From the NCBI RefSeq assembly GCF_002234675.1, contig NC_019875.2:22748299-22812298 (forward strand): DNA of 64,000 nt. Reading direction: 5' to 3'. The notes beneath the pieces are model-generated. The model was not told the DNA's origin, made no database searches, and was given only the letters and a program-made list of their open reading frames with translations. This document shows, piece by piece, positions 1 through 23,531 of the stretch. Position 1 is the stretch's first letter; each line of letters begins with the position of its first letter. Source of the DNA: Oryzias latipes. Taxonomy: Eukaryota > Chordata > Actinopteri > Beloniformes > Adrianichthyidae. The position numbers and the translations under genes are program-made.

Positions 1-398
1 GTTATATTTTATTCATGGGAAATTAAACACGGAGAAAATTTATAGTTAGTTTGTTTATAATTATGGCAAAATATCACATACACAAGTGCAAATATGCTAA
101 CAGAAAAACCTGTATGATAGTTTTTTTTTTTAAATAAAATAAAAGAGAGAGACTTGTAAAGGATTGAATCCTGCACTAGAAAGAACTGTTTAACCAGTTG
201 AAGCTTGGTCTCATTTAAAACTTTAGGAGTCTTTTTTTTCCCAAATATTTTTAGCCTTTATTTTTCTTTTTTAAATATTTTAAGTATTATTGCTTTTTGC
301 TGTTTTTATTCAACCTCCTGTCACAAGTTCAATATTTTTGTAGGTAGTATTATAAGATATTCTGTATGTGCAATGTTTGTCAGTAAAGTTTGTTTAAA

Positions 399-400
<2 letters not shown>

Positions 401-468
<68 letters not shown>
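401..468. repeat. (AT)n microsatellite
   Basis: About 68 bp of uninterrupted AT dinucleotides. Likely polymorphic in length. The ORFs running through it are artefacts of the repeat. Confidence 0.98.
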
Positions 469-470
<2 letters not shown>

Positions 471-793
471 CGTTATAACTTGATCCTTTTTTTTATAAAT
501 GCAAGAAAAAACAAAGTACTACAAAAAAATAAGTCTGCAAATATTGAACAGACCCATAATGAGAACATATTTGTAAAGGATTATTTTTGATGGCATCCCA
601 AGAATCCCTGTCCATCGCAGATGTATTCTTATTCGATTTAGTAACAGTGGTACAAATGACTCCCTTTGGGTCTTAATGAAGGTTAACCAATCTGGTGTTG
701 TTGTGTAAACAGCTGGATTGAAAAGTAAACTGTATAAATTGGTCTTGGGAGAAATACATTTTTGACTAGTTTTTCATTTGATACTTGACCTTT

Positions 794-1080
794 TTCCCAG
801 GCACTAAACAGTGTTGAGATGGAGGACACCTGACACTGGACGGTTCGGTCGACCTCCCGACTGACACCAGGAATTGGACAGAGCCTGCTGCTTTTTGCCT
901 CCAATCTGAGCTCATCCAGATATCCACCCTAGTGTGTCCCATGGAAGTTGTGCCACACAGTACGGATCTTTGACAGCAATGCCGTGCTGCCAGGTTTTGA
1001 GGGAAAAGACATTGCCTTGACCTAAAACTGTACTGTAATTAATAAATTAATAGGTGATTGAGACTAATAAAGGATTAATG
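794..1080 (+). other. possible terminal exon and 3' UTR of an upstream plus-strand gene
   Basis: A pyrimidine-rich acceptor (tttttcccag, ending near 800) is followed by a short open stretch GCA CTA AAC AGT GTT GAG ATG GAG GAC ACC TGA, then a non-coding stretch and two AATAAA signals (about 1040 and 1067). This is what the last exon of an upstream plus-strand transcript would look like. I recognise no protein from ten residues, and it could equally be chance or an untranslated stk11 leader. The rest of 1-1337 is AT-rich with no other coding signal. Confidence 0.25.
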
Positions 1081-1424
1081 TTGTAGAATTATATATTTTT
1101 AATTTTTTCTGCAAATGCACCTATAGCTTTAGTTCCTAATGCAGAGTTCTAGGCGCTAAATTGTCACAGCAGACACCCCTTCTCATTGCTCTTGAGGAAG
1201 AAGAGTCCTAATGTTTACAGATGTCCAACTGATAATCCCTCAACTCCAAGGCCTCATAATTCCCTCCTCCATTTTCAGTATTTTTCAAATTCTCCCCCTT
1301 GAATAGAAACACCTGATTTCCTGCTGACAGATTAACAGTGGATTTTACCCCAGTAGCATTAAAGCCGTTTGCAAACATTGTGTTTCACACAAGGCTAAAG
1401 GTGCAGTGTTTGAACTTTGCAGTC

Positions 1425-12343
<10,919 letters not shown>

Positions 12344-14300
12344 CGGCTCTCTCCTCTTCCTCTGACAGCAACACACCCAGTAAGCGTGCAGCCATGCGCC
12401 TTTCCAGTCGAAGCCTGTTTACACATGTGCTGCAGATCCAGGCTGAGAGATGAGGAGAGGGAGAGTGGCAGAGAGAGCATAGCGAGGACATGAAAATGGA
12501 GAGAGAATCCGTTGATATTCAGCATGCAACGCCGTGACTCATCAGCTCTCCACAGGCAAACGCGGGCGTTTTCTTACACAATCTCAAAAACGACAAAAAA
12601 TCAAGACAGATTTCTCCACAATCCATTGTTTCGGCGAGGGGCTCTTCTTTCAGGCGGAGCGAGACAAATATTTACTTAGAGCATCAATGAAAACGAAACA
12701 GGTCTTCTTCTTTTTCCAGCCACCACCCACAGCTGCTCTTCCTGTCTCTGTGTGTCATGGCTACAGTGCAGAGTAAAGAGTGTGCTCTCATTTTTTCATA
12801 ATTCAGGGTATGACTCACCCTAACTGATAGAAAGTGGGTTGCAGGATCATCGTGTCTCTCTAACCCTGTGGGTTGATGGTTTCCTTTTGAACATTCGTCC
12901 TTGGTCCGTTTGTCTTCCTCCTCAGTGTTGGCCCAAGGAAAAATGTTCTTTCTTTTTTTCTGTGAAAGTAAAACAAAAGTACGACAGAGTATTAGGGCCA
13001 ACATAAAAATGAAAATTTAAATTATTACTTAAAAAAGTCGTAATTTTACAAGGAAAAAGTCATGCTTTTTGGAAAATACAGTTGGTGGTGTAATTAAAAT
13101 CCATCAATGCAGCCATTTATGATGATGCCATAAGGCTTTGGCTCATAGGAATCTGTTTTCCATAATTTATTTGGACTTCTTGTACCGACGGTGTAAGCGG
13201 GGTCACCTGCTGGAAATCCACACATTAAGGGTCAAGATTTTTTTTTCTTAAGAGTCCCAGTGTCCTGCTCATCCTTTTCAATGTCAATGTTCACCCCTAA
13301 AAGACTTTCCTTTTATTGTGAAACCAATGCGGAAGTAACCGCTTACAAAGCGCTCTTCTTCTATCATAAACAACTGAAACACAATAGTTGTTTGCCTCAT
13401 AAATATACGACTTTAATCTCATTATTTATATCTTATGAAATTATAACTTGTCGTATTTCTACAAATGTATCCTCTTAAAATGACTTTTTTTCTCCTGAAT
13501 TTACGACTTTGTTCTTGTAAATGTATGTATTTATTTTGATGGTGGCCCTTTTGCTCCGTCGTACCAACGTGCGCCCCAGTTTCCTTTAGTGGTCATTGAG
13601 TCCGTTCTTTTTTTCCTCCTCCAGGTTGATCTTTCCTGGTTCTCCTGCTGACGTTGATGTCCCCACACCTCCTTGGACCACTGTCTTCTGAAGATATGAG
13701 ACCAGAGGACGACGGCATGAAAAGATCTTTGAGCTCTCAGACTGAGGCTGCGACGTTGTTGTTGTTTTTTTTCAGTGTTGCCCTTCAAAAGTGTCATCTC
13801 TGCTCCCTCTCCTCCCATCATCTTTGCAAGAGGCCAAGTGTTTCAGCCGGACACAAAATCTCCCCCCTCATCTCTCCACCTTCTGTTTTCTTTGACTACT
13901 TTTGTTTTTACAGACTCCCAATGGCCGTTTTAAATACACATTGTGATGTGTAACGAATTAAAGTGGGATAAAAATGTATGTAGAATTCTATATTTACATT
14001 TGTAATGAGGCTAAAACACCACAGACATAAAACTGCATGCTGTACAGCGCTGGATGAAAGGGAAGGTGTGGACAGACTAGATCCATCACCAACCTGTTGT
14101 CTGATTTCAACTTAGGTTTTATTTTTATTTTCAAAATGACTTTTTAAAAAGAAAACGACTATTATTTATATAAAATGTCTCCCAAACAGGGTCTTTTGTT
14201 GAATTTTCTTTTCTGTTTGCATTTTAGTTGATATCTTCCAACCTGCAGTCATTTTTTCTTTTGGTTTTGGTTTTCAGAGCTTCTGGGGTTAGTTTTTCCA
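12344..14300 (+). other. stk11: stk11 3' UTR and downstream region
   Basis: No coding exon is seen after the stk11 stop. An ATTAAA hexamer at about 13957 is a possible polyadenylation signal. From about 13020 to 13530 there are recurring degenerate units of the type acgacttt / aagtcgta / ttacaaggaaaaagtc, like the low-copy minisatellite-type repeats common in fish. Small ORFs here have no recognisable product. Confidence 0.4.
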
Positions 14301-14895
14301 CTTCTATAGGTTAGAGAAATGCCGCATAACTGTTCTGCCTGCAGCAGTTCTGTAATCGGAGCCGGCCTCCCTCCATTCCCTGACAGTCGTCCAGTCAACC
14401 CTTTTTTTTTTTTTGGATGGTAGTGACGCTTTGTTGCTCCGATCCCGTCAATGGGAGCTCTGCCAGACCCATCACCAGCTCCTCCCTGGGAGTAGATCAG
14501 AGAGCAGGTGAGTCACCGCTGCGAGGGAGGGAGGGAGGGAGAGCATCGCCTCCTACGTCAGCGAGGTCGGCACGGAGGCTCTCCCTCAAACGAGAAGCTC
14601 CTGGATTGGAGGGGTGACGGGTGGCTGCAGCATTAGTGTGTGAGGACACGTCGCATCTCTCCGACAGTTTCACACGAAACATCACTCCACAAGAAAAAAA
14701 TCAAAGAGGGAGCTGGTCTGCAGATCTTTTTTTTTTGGCTTTTCCTTTTTTGTTGGTAAAATGTTTTTGTCTGAATAATCTTCTGCAGTAATTTCTCTCT
14801 CATGGTGCATTGAGGCAAAGAAAAAATGAGGACTCTAGCTGTTTTGAGATGGTGCAAGTTTAGTTCTAGTGCCTTTTCCCACCTAACCCCATTAA

Positions 14896-15513
14896 ATTAC
14901 GTGTCACACAGCCACTATGTACATTTTCCACGTATGAATTTTCAGTCTTTTGTGATACATGCGTGATAAATATGATATATATTCTTGTTCGTCATTCGGC
15001 GTTGTGCACAGATGTCCATCAAGGGTTTTTACCGACGCGTCTTTATGTGAATTCGGTTTTGAACTGTTCAGCATTAATGCTTCATTGAGAGTTATGCCAT
15101 TTATGCCTATTTTTCGTAGTGTATTCGCAGTTATCACATAACTTACGCAATTGTGCATGATTTTTGCAAGATGCATAACCAAATTTGTGGCTTTCCACAA
15201 CCCTTCCATGTATGTCTAGCAGACTATTCACACATGCACCACCAATGTATGACTTGCATTGTGTTAACGCTGCACATATCACATGAAAAGTACGTAATTG
15301 GTGCATGAATCACTAAAGAAGTGCGTATTAACCCGCACAGTTTGTGTTCTATGTGGATTTACGTGCTCTTTGCGTCGTTCATTCGTTCTTCCATGGTTTT
15401 GACGTGATTCCCTTGTGCAAATTTCACGAAAAGGCCGTGACTTATCCCATGTTTTCCACGGATTACCATTTGTCATCCACGCAAAATATACATAGCAGCT
15501 GCGTGACACAACC
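14896..15513. mobile_element. TTAA-flanked inverted-repeat element (MITE)
   Basis: The first about 38 bp (from 14901, GTGTCACACAGCCACTATGT) and the reverse complement of the last about 38 bp (from 15510, TGTGTCACGCAGCTGCTATG) are clearly similar: GTGTCAC-CAGC--CTATGTA-ATTTT---CGT--GA. TTAA tetranucleotides flank both ends (14892-14895 and 15514-15517), as expected of a TTAA-specific transposon (piggyBac or Kolobok type). The interior is rich in acgtg/tgcgta words and holds no transposase. It sits between the stk11 and cbarp 3' ends. Confidence 0.7.
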
Positions 15514-15535
15514 TTAAGAAACTTGACACCATCTC

Positions 15536-15541
15536 TTTATT
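15536..15541 (-). terminator. cbarp: candidate cbarp polyadenylation signal
   Basis: AATAAA on the minus strand, about 0.97 kb beyond the cbarp stop codon and just outside the TTAA element at 14896-15513. This gives a plausible 3' UTR of about 1 kb. It was chosen by position only. Confidence 0.4.
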
Positions 15542-16505
15542 CAAGCAGCAGTTTGTAGAAGCAGCATCTGGACAGCAGATCTTCTCTTTTAAGATCTGAA
15601 GCACAAAAAAATATGGTAATGGATAAAATGATTAAGAAGATTTGTGAGATACTTCCAGGTATTAATATTGAAAATGCTTTAAATTGAAGGTTAGGAAATA
15701 ATTACAAGAAGTTGTGCAAATCGCTTTTAATGAATTAAAGTTAACCAGATAAAATGCTTTTTTCTTTTTTTTATGCTTATCTCTGAGGGATTCTTAAACC
15801 TGGGAAGTGTAACATTTTTTTAATATGGGTTTCATGTCTTCAAAGCTTCTTGACCTTCAAAAATCTCGCCACTACAAATAACAGTGCTTTTTTTTCTCTA
15901 AAACGTCACTGAATTGTTGATCTGACAGCTTTAAAGGTTCATGACTCATCCAAGCATCACTCGCCAACCATGACTCAGCAGCTCTTCACTGACCACTACT
16001 GACAAAAAAATAACATAAGAAGTGAGAAAATCTCCAAAAATATTTAGAACATTTATCTTCAGTGCAGTTTCCATTTCATGCTCTTAAGTTTCACTCGAAC
16101 ACAAAAGTGTGACTGATATGGAGGAGAATCGTCAGAATATCTAATGTGTTCTTCATATTGCCGAAAACATACTCGCGGTTGGCCTTTTCTGATGACAGAG
16201 GATGTTGGGGGGCGGGGTTACGATGTATGACGGGGGGGTTTACGAGCTGGACCATTGGCAAAGTGCTTTTAGAGGGTAAATCTGTACAGTATTCACACAT
16301 ATTATCAGGACCAACAGTAGCATGCTGAGAACTCACAGTTAGGTCAGAAAATATTTGTGTTTACATCTTCAAAGCTGTTCGGAATGATAAAAAGGGGCGC
16401 TCATATGTCACATGGAGTCACAGTGGTAGATCATGTCTGATTAGAGGAGAGTCTACCTGACAGATACACTAATATGGATGGTGAGTCTAAATAAATGAAG
16501 GTGGA

Positions 16506-19500
16506 TTATGTGGGACTGAATCCAGGCGAGGCCGTGTGGGACGCTGTGAGCACACGCTCCGATCCTCCCTGCCTCTCTGCTCCCTGCAGGCCGCCATAAA
16601 GCCTCTCCTCCACCGAAGCCACCAACTTGTCTGTCAGGCTGCTCTCTGATAGGATGGCTTGGCTGCTGTTGTTGTTCCTGTTGTCCACTCTTGGGTCCAT
16701 GATGCCCATTGGCGCAGAAGCAGTGCTGGGAGGTCTCTCTGCGCTCGGGGAGACTCTACAGTCTTCAGTTTTTTTTTGGTCTGATCCTTCCGTTGGTTTT
16801 TTGGTCGTACTCTCTGCTCCATCGCTGGGTCGCTCTTTGCTCTCTGCTCTTTCTATGGCTGCTTCTTCTGAAGCTGCAACCTCGCTGGCTTCCTCGTCTG
16901 CTGCACTCGCTATGCGGGATAGAGTGCTGTGGTATCTGGTGTCCAGGGGGTATCCCGCACTGTCACCCCTCCTCAGTGGGGTGAACCTTTGCCTCTCCAA
17001 AGATGGAGAGTACCTGCCCCCTGAGGCTGAGCCGGGGTCACTGTATTGCTTGTGTCTTTGCCACTGTTTGCGGAGGTGGACTCTGGATCTGTGTCTGGAG
17101 CGTATAGGAGAGTCCTGCTGGTCGAAGCGAGGGTCGTGACGCAGGAACTCGTTAAAAAGAGCGTCTGTCTTCTCGTCGATGCTGTAGTCACGGTGCCTGA
17201 GACGAGCTTGGTGAGGGCTGGAAGGCTGTGGGATCGACTTCATCAGTGGAGACATCAGCTGGGATTCTGAAGGTTTCCGAGGATGGAGGGGATTCAGGAC
17301 TTTATATGGCTCTTGGGGAACGAGGGAGCTCTGCTTGAGCATCTCCTCTCCATCTGCGGTGTTGGCTATCTGGTCCTCCAGCTCCTCCTGAAAGAGTCGA
17401 GCATCTACGCTTTCACACACAGAACCTTTTCTGCCAGAGTTGGTGAAAAACAGCCTCCTCTCGGATGCCGTCTTCCCCCGGGGGGCTCCCGGGGTCCCAA
17501 ACAGGCGCATGTCCTCAGGCGCCCTGGATGGAGCTTCAATGGAGGCGTAGCCGCTGTCCATTTGAAGGAGTTTCCTGTTTCCTCCTTCACTGTCTCCTCC
17601 AGCTCCATTTCCCACCTCACTGTCCACACCCGATGCTCCATCTAGCCCCTCTGCCTCCCCGTCTCCTTCGGGCTCATCATCCAGTTCTTGGGACAAGCAG
17701 CTGTCCAGGCCTGAGCGAGCTCCAGCGCCACCGAACGATGAAACGCTGTCGGCGTCGCTTCGGATGGACTCTCGGTCTGTGCTGCTCTGATCTGAGGAGG
17801 CGTATTGCTCCAGGGAGGCACGCAAACTCCAAATGTCTCTATACAGAGAAGGGGGGGCTTCCAGGCTCGTGAAGGACTCTGTTCTCCGCCTGCCCTCTGC
17901 TCCTAACAGCACCTCATCTCCGTCTTCCGCATTTCCCCCGTTCAATTTCCTCACATCTGCCTCATTGCTGCCTACTTCGGTGTCTTTATTTCCTCCTAGC
18001 TGGTCTTCAAAGCCTTCCTGCAAGACCACATCCGGTTCTGCTCCAAAGAAGTCTTCACCTTCTGCAGGTCTGGGCCCGTCTTCTGCTGCTCCTGTTTCAA
18101 CATCTGCTCCAAACACAGTCTCCTTTTCTGGTTCTGTTCCATTGGCTGTGACCTCTTTATCCATTTGACTCAGAAGCGACGGCATCGGGAGTTCCTCCCT
18201 CCTGGAGGGGCTGGTACCATCTCCAACCTCCACCATGGCCTCCAGCTGGAGCCTGCAGATGAAGAGGGGGGTTAGTCTGGAGTTATCTGACATTAAGAGA
18301 GTCGGGGTGTTATGAGTGGTTTACCTCTTGAGGAAGACTGAGGGTGTGGGAGCTATTGCAGGGTGAGACAAGGACTCTGCAGAGAGGGACTGGAATCCCA
18401 CCGTCTGGATGGGGGTGTGCGGAAAAGACTCGAAGGCGTCGTCACAGAGAGAAGAGTCATCTTCGGTGTGGTCTGTGTTTTCACTCGCTGCCCTTTGTCT
18501 TTGGAAGGGCTTCCTCTTTGGGGACCCTAAAGAAAAAAAATTGACCACCCCAAAATTCAAAATTGTGTTTCAAATTAAAATAATTTGAATATTTGGCAAA
18601 AATTCTAAGTTGTTCTGTCTAATTGTGAGTCAAATTAGTCTAATTGAACAACAGACAGAGACTGAAGTATCTCTTTTTGGAAAATACATCAAATTATTGA
18701 AATTTCTGAAAAAACAAAACAAAACTGTCTGTAGCAATATCCTTTTCTGTTATCAGATTCAAGTTGCTTATCTAATAGAAAAAAACAACATTTGAGTTTT
18801 ATTTTAATAATATTAATAATAATAAATTTTATTTATAAGGCACCTTTCTGGGCACTCAATGGTGACGCACAACATGTTTTCAGTATAAGAAATACAATAA
18901 ACACTTACATTTCCAAAAATACAACCAAATTATATTTTAAAGTCGTCATTTATAAATCAGGGCCTCTACATCAAAGTATTTACAGAATTGTTTTATTTTA
19001 TTTTTATTGGAATTAATTAGTATTTTAACCTCTTGTGACACAAAAACACTTTTGCAGTTTTTTTTTTTTATGGCATATTGAAAGCATATTTTATGATCCA
19101 TTAGGTGATTTGGTAAGTTTTGGTTCACAACAATGTTAGTTTAAGATGCAACAATATTGACATGAAAACACCATATTTACCTACTGTCTCAAATTTGATC
19201 CTCACACATTTTAGCACGGCGTAACTTTATTATAAATAAATATTTCAATTCAGCAAGTAGTCATTTAAAAATGAATTACAATAGACAAGTCTTTTTCCCA
19301 TCTTAAAGTCTTAGAAATTAGCTACATTTTTCCGACCAAAAGAGTTTTTTCAAAATTTAACGAAAGCAGACATTTTGGAACAGCCTTTCTACTGCCCCTA
19401 GTGGAATGAAGATGAACTACAGGGCAGGCAGTTTTTCAGGAAAGTTTGGATCACTCTAATGAGCCAGGAGTCAAAGAAGTACGTGTATCAAATATGACAC

Positions 19501-22500
19501 AAATGCTTGTATAGGGTTATTTAGATCTGAATTTAGACATGTATTTTTGGTGAGATTTGTAATTTCTGTGTATAATCCACACTAACCTTTGGCGTCCAGA
19601 CTGGCTGCCCTATGACTGGTGTCAAACTTCCACCTTCTAAAGTAAGGCCCAGCTCCCTCTAGGCTGGCGTGACGCCGGAGTTTGGAGAAAAAATGCAGAA
19701 CGGAAGTCTGTCCACTGCGGCCCTCAGCCTCCCTTTTGTCCCCGAGAGGCTCCATCTGACAGAAGAGATGAGGAGAGACGAGGATGGATGGAGGAAGCTG
19801 ATGACACATTAAGGGAGAAGACGTGCTGAGATGAATTGTGACGGGCAGAAGCACAAGCCCCCAGGAGACCGCACTTTGTCATGTTGTCATTCAGCCGCAG
19901 TGGTGACGGATGTCAGCGAGCATCAGTACTTTGAGACGATGGCAGCTGATTTTTACCATTTATTTGTTCAGATAAAAAAAATAAAGCTGCACTGGAGAAG
20001 CTGCAGGTTTCTGGTCAAATGACAAAAAATGCTAACCAAAGCTTTTTACATTTACCATACATGATTAGAAACAGAAAAATCCAGAAATCTTCAGGATATT
20101 TGTTGTTTTTGAAAGGATGTTTCTCAAAATCCCTTCTTTAAAATGCTTTTTTTGTGAAATAGTTTCTTTGTGCTTTATTGCTTTTCTCGTACTTTTATTT
20201 TCCCCCTCACGTCTTTGTTGGATTGCATTTTTTGTTTTGTTTTTTTTTGTATTTTTCCATTCGGTTTGTCTACATTTTTCACCTCAAGGCTGCAGCAAGA
20301 ATGAAAGTTTAATGAAAAACGTTTGAGCCAAAACAAGTTTCTGGCGCAGAAACGCAGCCAGCAAGACAAACTGTGAAAATCGCCACGCTGAAATAACCTT
20401 TCTCAGGTTCATGGTCGTTCTTGAAGCTCCACCGTGATGTACTTTGGGGTTTTCAGATAAAATTTCAAAAGTAAATCTTTGGTTCCTTCTCCTGAACATG
20501 TTACAATATACAGTAATACCTTAAAGTCGTCTTATTTTCCACTTTCAGCTTTTTTTGTCTGCTTATACCAGTGACATATTCAGTTTTTCTTTTTTTCATA
20601 TTATGTTGAAATAAGCGTAAAACTTACTGTCTGGGAGTGTGTGTGCTGTGGCTTCATGGCTGATGAGGACTTCCTGCCTCCCTGGTCCAGGATGATGGAG
20701 TGATGTGGATCTCCAGGCAGACCCCCACTCACACTCTGCCCCATCCAGTCACAAACTCTCCTCTCACCAGGCTGATTCAAGGAAAAAATTAGCTCTGGTT
20801 TGAATTCCTGCAAACACCAACCGTGCTCTTTCTCGGGGTGCTCTGCTACCTGGTAGATGGTGAGGGGTAATTTGGACGCTCCACTTTCATTGATGTTGGT
20901 GGAGCTGCTCTCTGTGGATTCACACTCCATGATGGTGAGTATTTTCAGGTCGCATTGCGCTGGAGGCAGGTGAAGGTGGGTCAGCCTGGCCTTTTTAAGG
21001 TGGTGGAAGTCTCCTTCAGTCAGAGTGTACCTTCAGATGGAGATCAACCATCAGGCTTCTGATCTAAAGCTGCATCAGAGATGGTTTGGTTGCAGTGTAC
21101 CTGCGTCCTTTGTCCTGAGTGGTTTTCTCCTGTTCGTAGAGTGCAGATTCATTGAAGGACACTCTGCGGCCGGTGGACCCAGTGAAGACAAATCGCTCTG
21201 ACTCTCCATCATGGCAACTTGATGCTGAGAGAACGTCCGATTCGTCCAGGCGAATAGTGATTTCTGATCGACAAAAAGGCAACAAGGACACCCCAACGTG
21301 GAGTAATTGAGGCTGTGGTGATCCTTGCAGGAATACACGTGTCAATAAAGCCATAAATGAAGAATCGCAGCTGACCTTGAGTGGGCTGAGAATCCTCAGC
21401 ATAGGTGGTGTTTGTCTTCTCCAGGTCATCGCTCGCCCTGAAAAGTAACTTAAATGTCACCTTTTCGCAAACAATAAGGGGCTTTATTTTCCCTTTTCAC
21501 TGTATTTTGAAGGCTCCATCACATTGGTGCCTGTAATCCTGAAGCCAGCACGCACCTGGAGTACCGGCGCCCGCCCAAACAGCAGCGGTGGCAGAAGAGG
21601 AGCAGCAGGGAGAGCAGCACCAGCGTCCCGCCTGCAAACACACTCAGGAGCACCAGCAGCAGAACGTAGTTCTCCACCTGACCAGCCGACACAGGCACGT
21701 CCTGCAAGCATGTACAATCCTATTTTCTGATTTGAAATGATGTGTAACTCCCTGATATTTATACCCTTTTTACCACTTTTTAGCTGTTTTGTGCCACTGC
21801 TATTTAAATGTGTTTTTATTCACTTGTGAGTTAACCTCTTTTACAAACATGGATGAACTCAACTCTTTGCTCTGATTTGTTTTTTTTTTTCTGGAGTCAT
21901 TTTCAGAAAAAACACACACAAACCCATTAAATTTCATGTGAAAAATGAATCCCAACCAAAGAAAATGTGTCCAAAACTGATGGATGCCTCATTAAAAGAC
22001 ATCCTTTCGTTGATAATGATCAGCTGCATCACTGCAAGCATCAGCCTCATCAGTCAAAGCCTAATGTTGACAAGCTGGAGTTCATGACTTCTTCCATCAA
22101 ACAGGCAGACAAATACAAGTTTCTGCTGTCGTGTTTTGCTGCTGTGAGCCTCAGCAGAGTGGAGTAATTGATTCCTGCACTCTCTGACCTTTGCAGCAAT
22201 GCCAGGGCTTTTGGTCGTATTAAACTGGAGCTAATCTTTAATGAGTGGAATTAGCTCTCTTAAGTCGCTGTTTTCTTGCAGTGCTTCTTGATGCGCGCTC
22301 ATATTTTGCTGTCCGCGCGTTCACACACTCTCACGGTTGCTCTCCTCTGATTAAAACTCTCAGTATTGGCTGCGCGAGACTGGATGCTAATCAAAACGTC
22401 AACTAGACCCTTAATTCAATTTCCCAGCTCTTCTCAATGAGAGGGAAATGAGGCCTTTGCAGGCTAAAAATGGAAGTCAGAGGAGGTGGAGGAGGAGTAG

Positions 22501-23531
22501 GAGGAGGAGGAGGAGGATGCCGACACACTTGAGCAATCCCCACATAAGTCTTTCCTGTCTCGTGTCCTGATGTTAGTTTCAAAAGAGAGTAGAAAAATAA
22601 TTGGGTTCTCAGAACCACATATGGGAATATTTATCTGCTGCAGTGTTTAATGTTGTATAACATCTGAAGATGGGAGAGGGTTTCACGATGGAAGTGTTAG
22701 GCAGAGGGGTGAGGAGCCCCCTCAAGGAGCAAAGTGTAACAATGAAAAACAGGAGCTCCAACAGAACCAGAACTGTCGGAGCAGAACTTCATTTTTATTA
22801 TCCCCCAATTTAATTTTTTTTTTAAAAAGGTACAAAGTAAGGATGTCTGTGGACCAACCACAACAAAGCAGCAGATTTCATGGTGACTCTAACTCCAGAG
22901 TCAGTGATTGGAGTTTGTCTGTGATGCTGCCGCCGTGCATCCATCACCCTCCTCCGGCTCCATTCACAAGCAGCAAGTCACTACAAGGAAAGAGGCTGCT
23001 GCACAGAAACTGCTGTCACTACCTCCTTGAAAGAAAAGAAAAAAACACCAGGCTTGTCAGATGCTTTCTTTTTTGCCTCCAACTTGCTGCAGGCCCAAAC
23101 ATGTAAAACCTCAGAAACACTGCAGAACCCTCATGGAAGCCGTCACTCTCTCTGAATCACAGTGTAAAAGTGACCTAACGGCATCTGCTGTGGTCTATAG
23201 ATCAGCCAAATGGAGGCAACAGTCATTGAAGCTCCTGCAAAGACAGCTTCAACCGACCCCCCTCTGCACACAGAGCCAGCTGCACCATCACCACCAAACC
23301 TCCACCTGCAGATCTGCACACTTTCCTAAAACATGCTGTTGTGTCAACACGTGTTTTCTTGTTGTTCCGGTTCTGACTGATTCTGTGAATGGTTTTAGTC
23401 ACCAGACAGCTGACCGCAGCCCTGTGAATGGAGGCGTGGAGAGTACGTGTTGATGCAGCGCTCAGAGACACAGCAACACTCACAGTGGAGCTCTCCGTCA
23501 GACTTGTCAGGACTGGAAGATCATTGCTCAT
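16506..23531 (-). CDS. cbarp: CBARP (BARP), voltage-gated calcium channel beta-subunit-associated regulatory protein
   Basis: Single-pass membrane protein that binds CaV-beta subunits and lowers surface calcium-channel activity in neurons and secretory cells. Exons in transcript order: 23531-23484, 21701-21556, 21437-21376, 21263-21101, 21030-20850, 20771-20628, 19755-19587, 18526-18325, 18252-16506. The total is 2862 bp, 953 aa, longer than human (about 705). Visible: short N-terminal ectodomain, membrane span about residues 28-52 (NYVLLLVLLSVFAGGTLVLL) followed by CHRCC, then conserved cytosolic blocks TGRRVSFNE, GRRYTLTEGDFHHLK, RRHASLEGAGPYF, RAASLDAKG, SLRASLEQYA, LLQMDSGYASIE and DYSIDEKTDALFNEFLRHDP. 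ATG at 23531 has A at -3; the same exon is open upstream, so a longer N terminus is possible. The large acidic last exon explains much of the extra length. Confidence 0.95.
18815..18905. repeat. SINE/RTE-type 3' tail fragment
   Basis: aataataaattttatttataaggcacctttctggg followed by cactcaatgg resembles the conserved 3' tail of widespread fish SINE/RTE repeats (tttatttataaagcgccttt). It is in a cbarp intron. The family name is uncertain. Confidence 0.45.
20772..20849 (-). other. cbarp: 78-nt in-frame mini-intron of cbarp
   Basis: Between ATCTACCAG|gtagca and ttgaatcag|CCTGGTGAG. Removal gives LTIYQPGERRV, which aligns with human LAIFQPPGKALTG as I recall it. The segment is 26 codons with no stop, so retention would simply insert 26 residues. 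Both readings keep frame; homology favours splicing. Confidence 0.65.

Noticed and set aside
205-590. Two ORFs of 66-92 codons crossing the (AT)n tract
   Set aside because: The reading frame is produced by the dinucleotide repeat (Ile-Tyr runs) and has no other coding character.
14904-15509. Several overlapping ORFs of 60-101 codons on both strands
   Set aside because: They lie wholly inside the inverted-repeat TTAA element and are open in several frames because of its repetitive word content.
16627-18168. Plus-strand ORFs up to 170 codons opposite the cbarp last exon
   Set aside because: Antisense shadows of the acidic, serine-rich cbarp coding exon.
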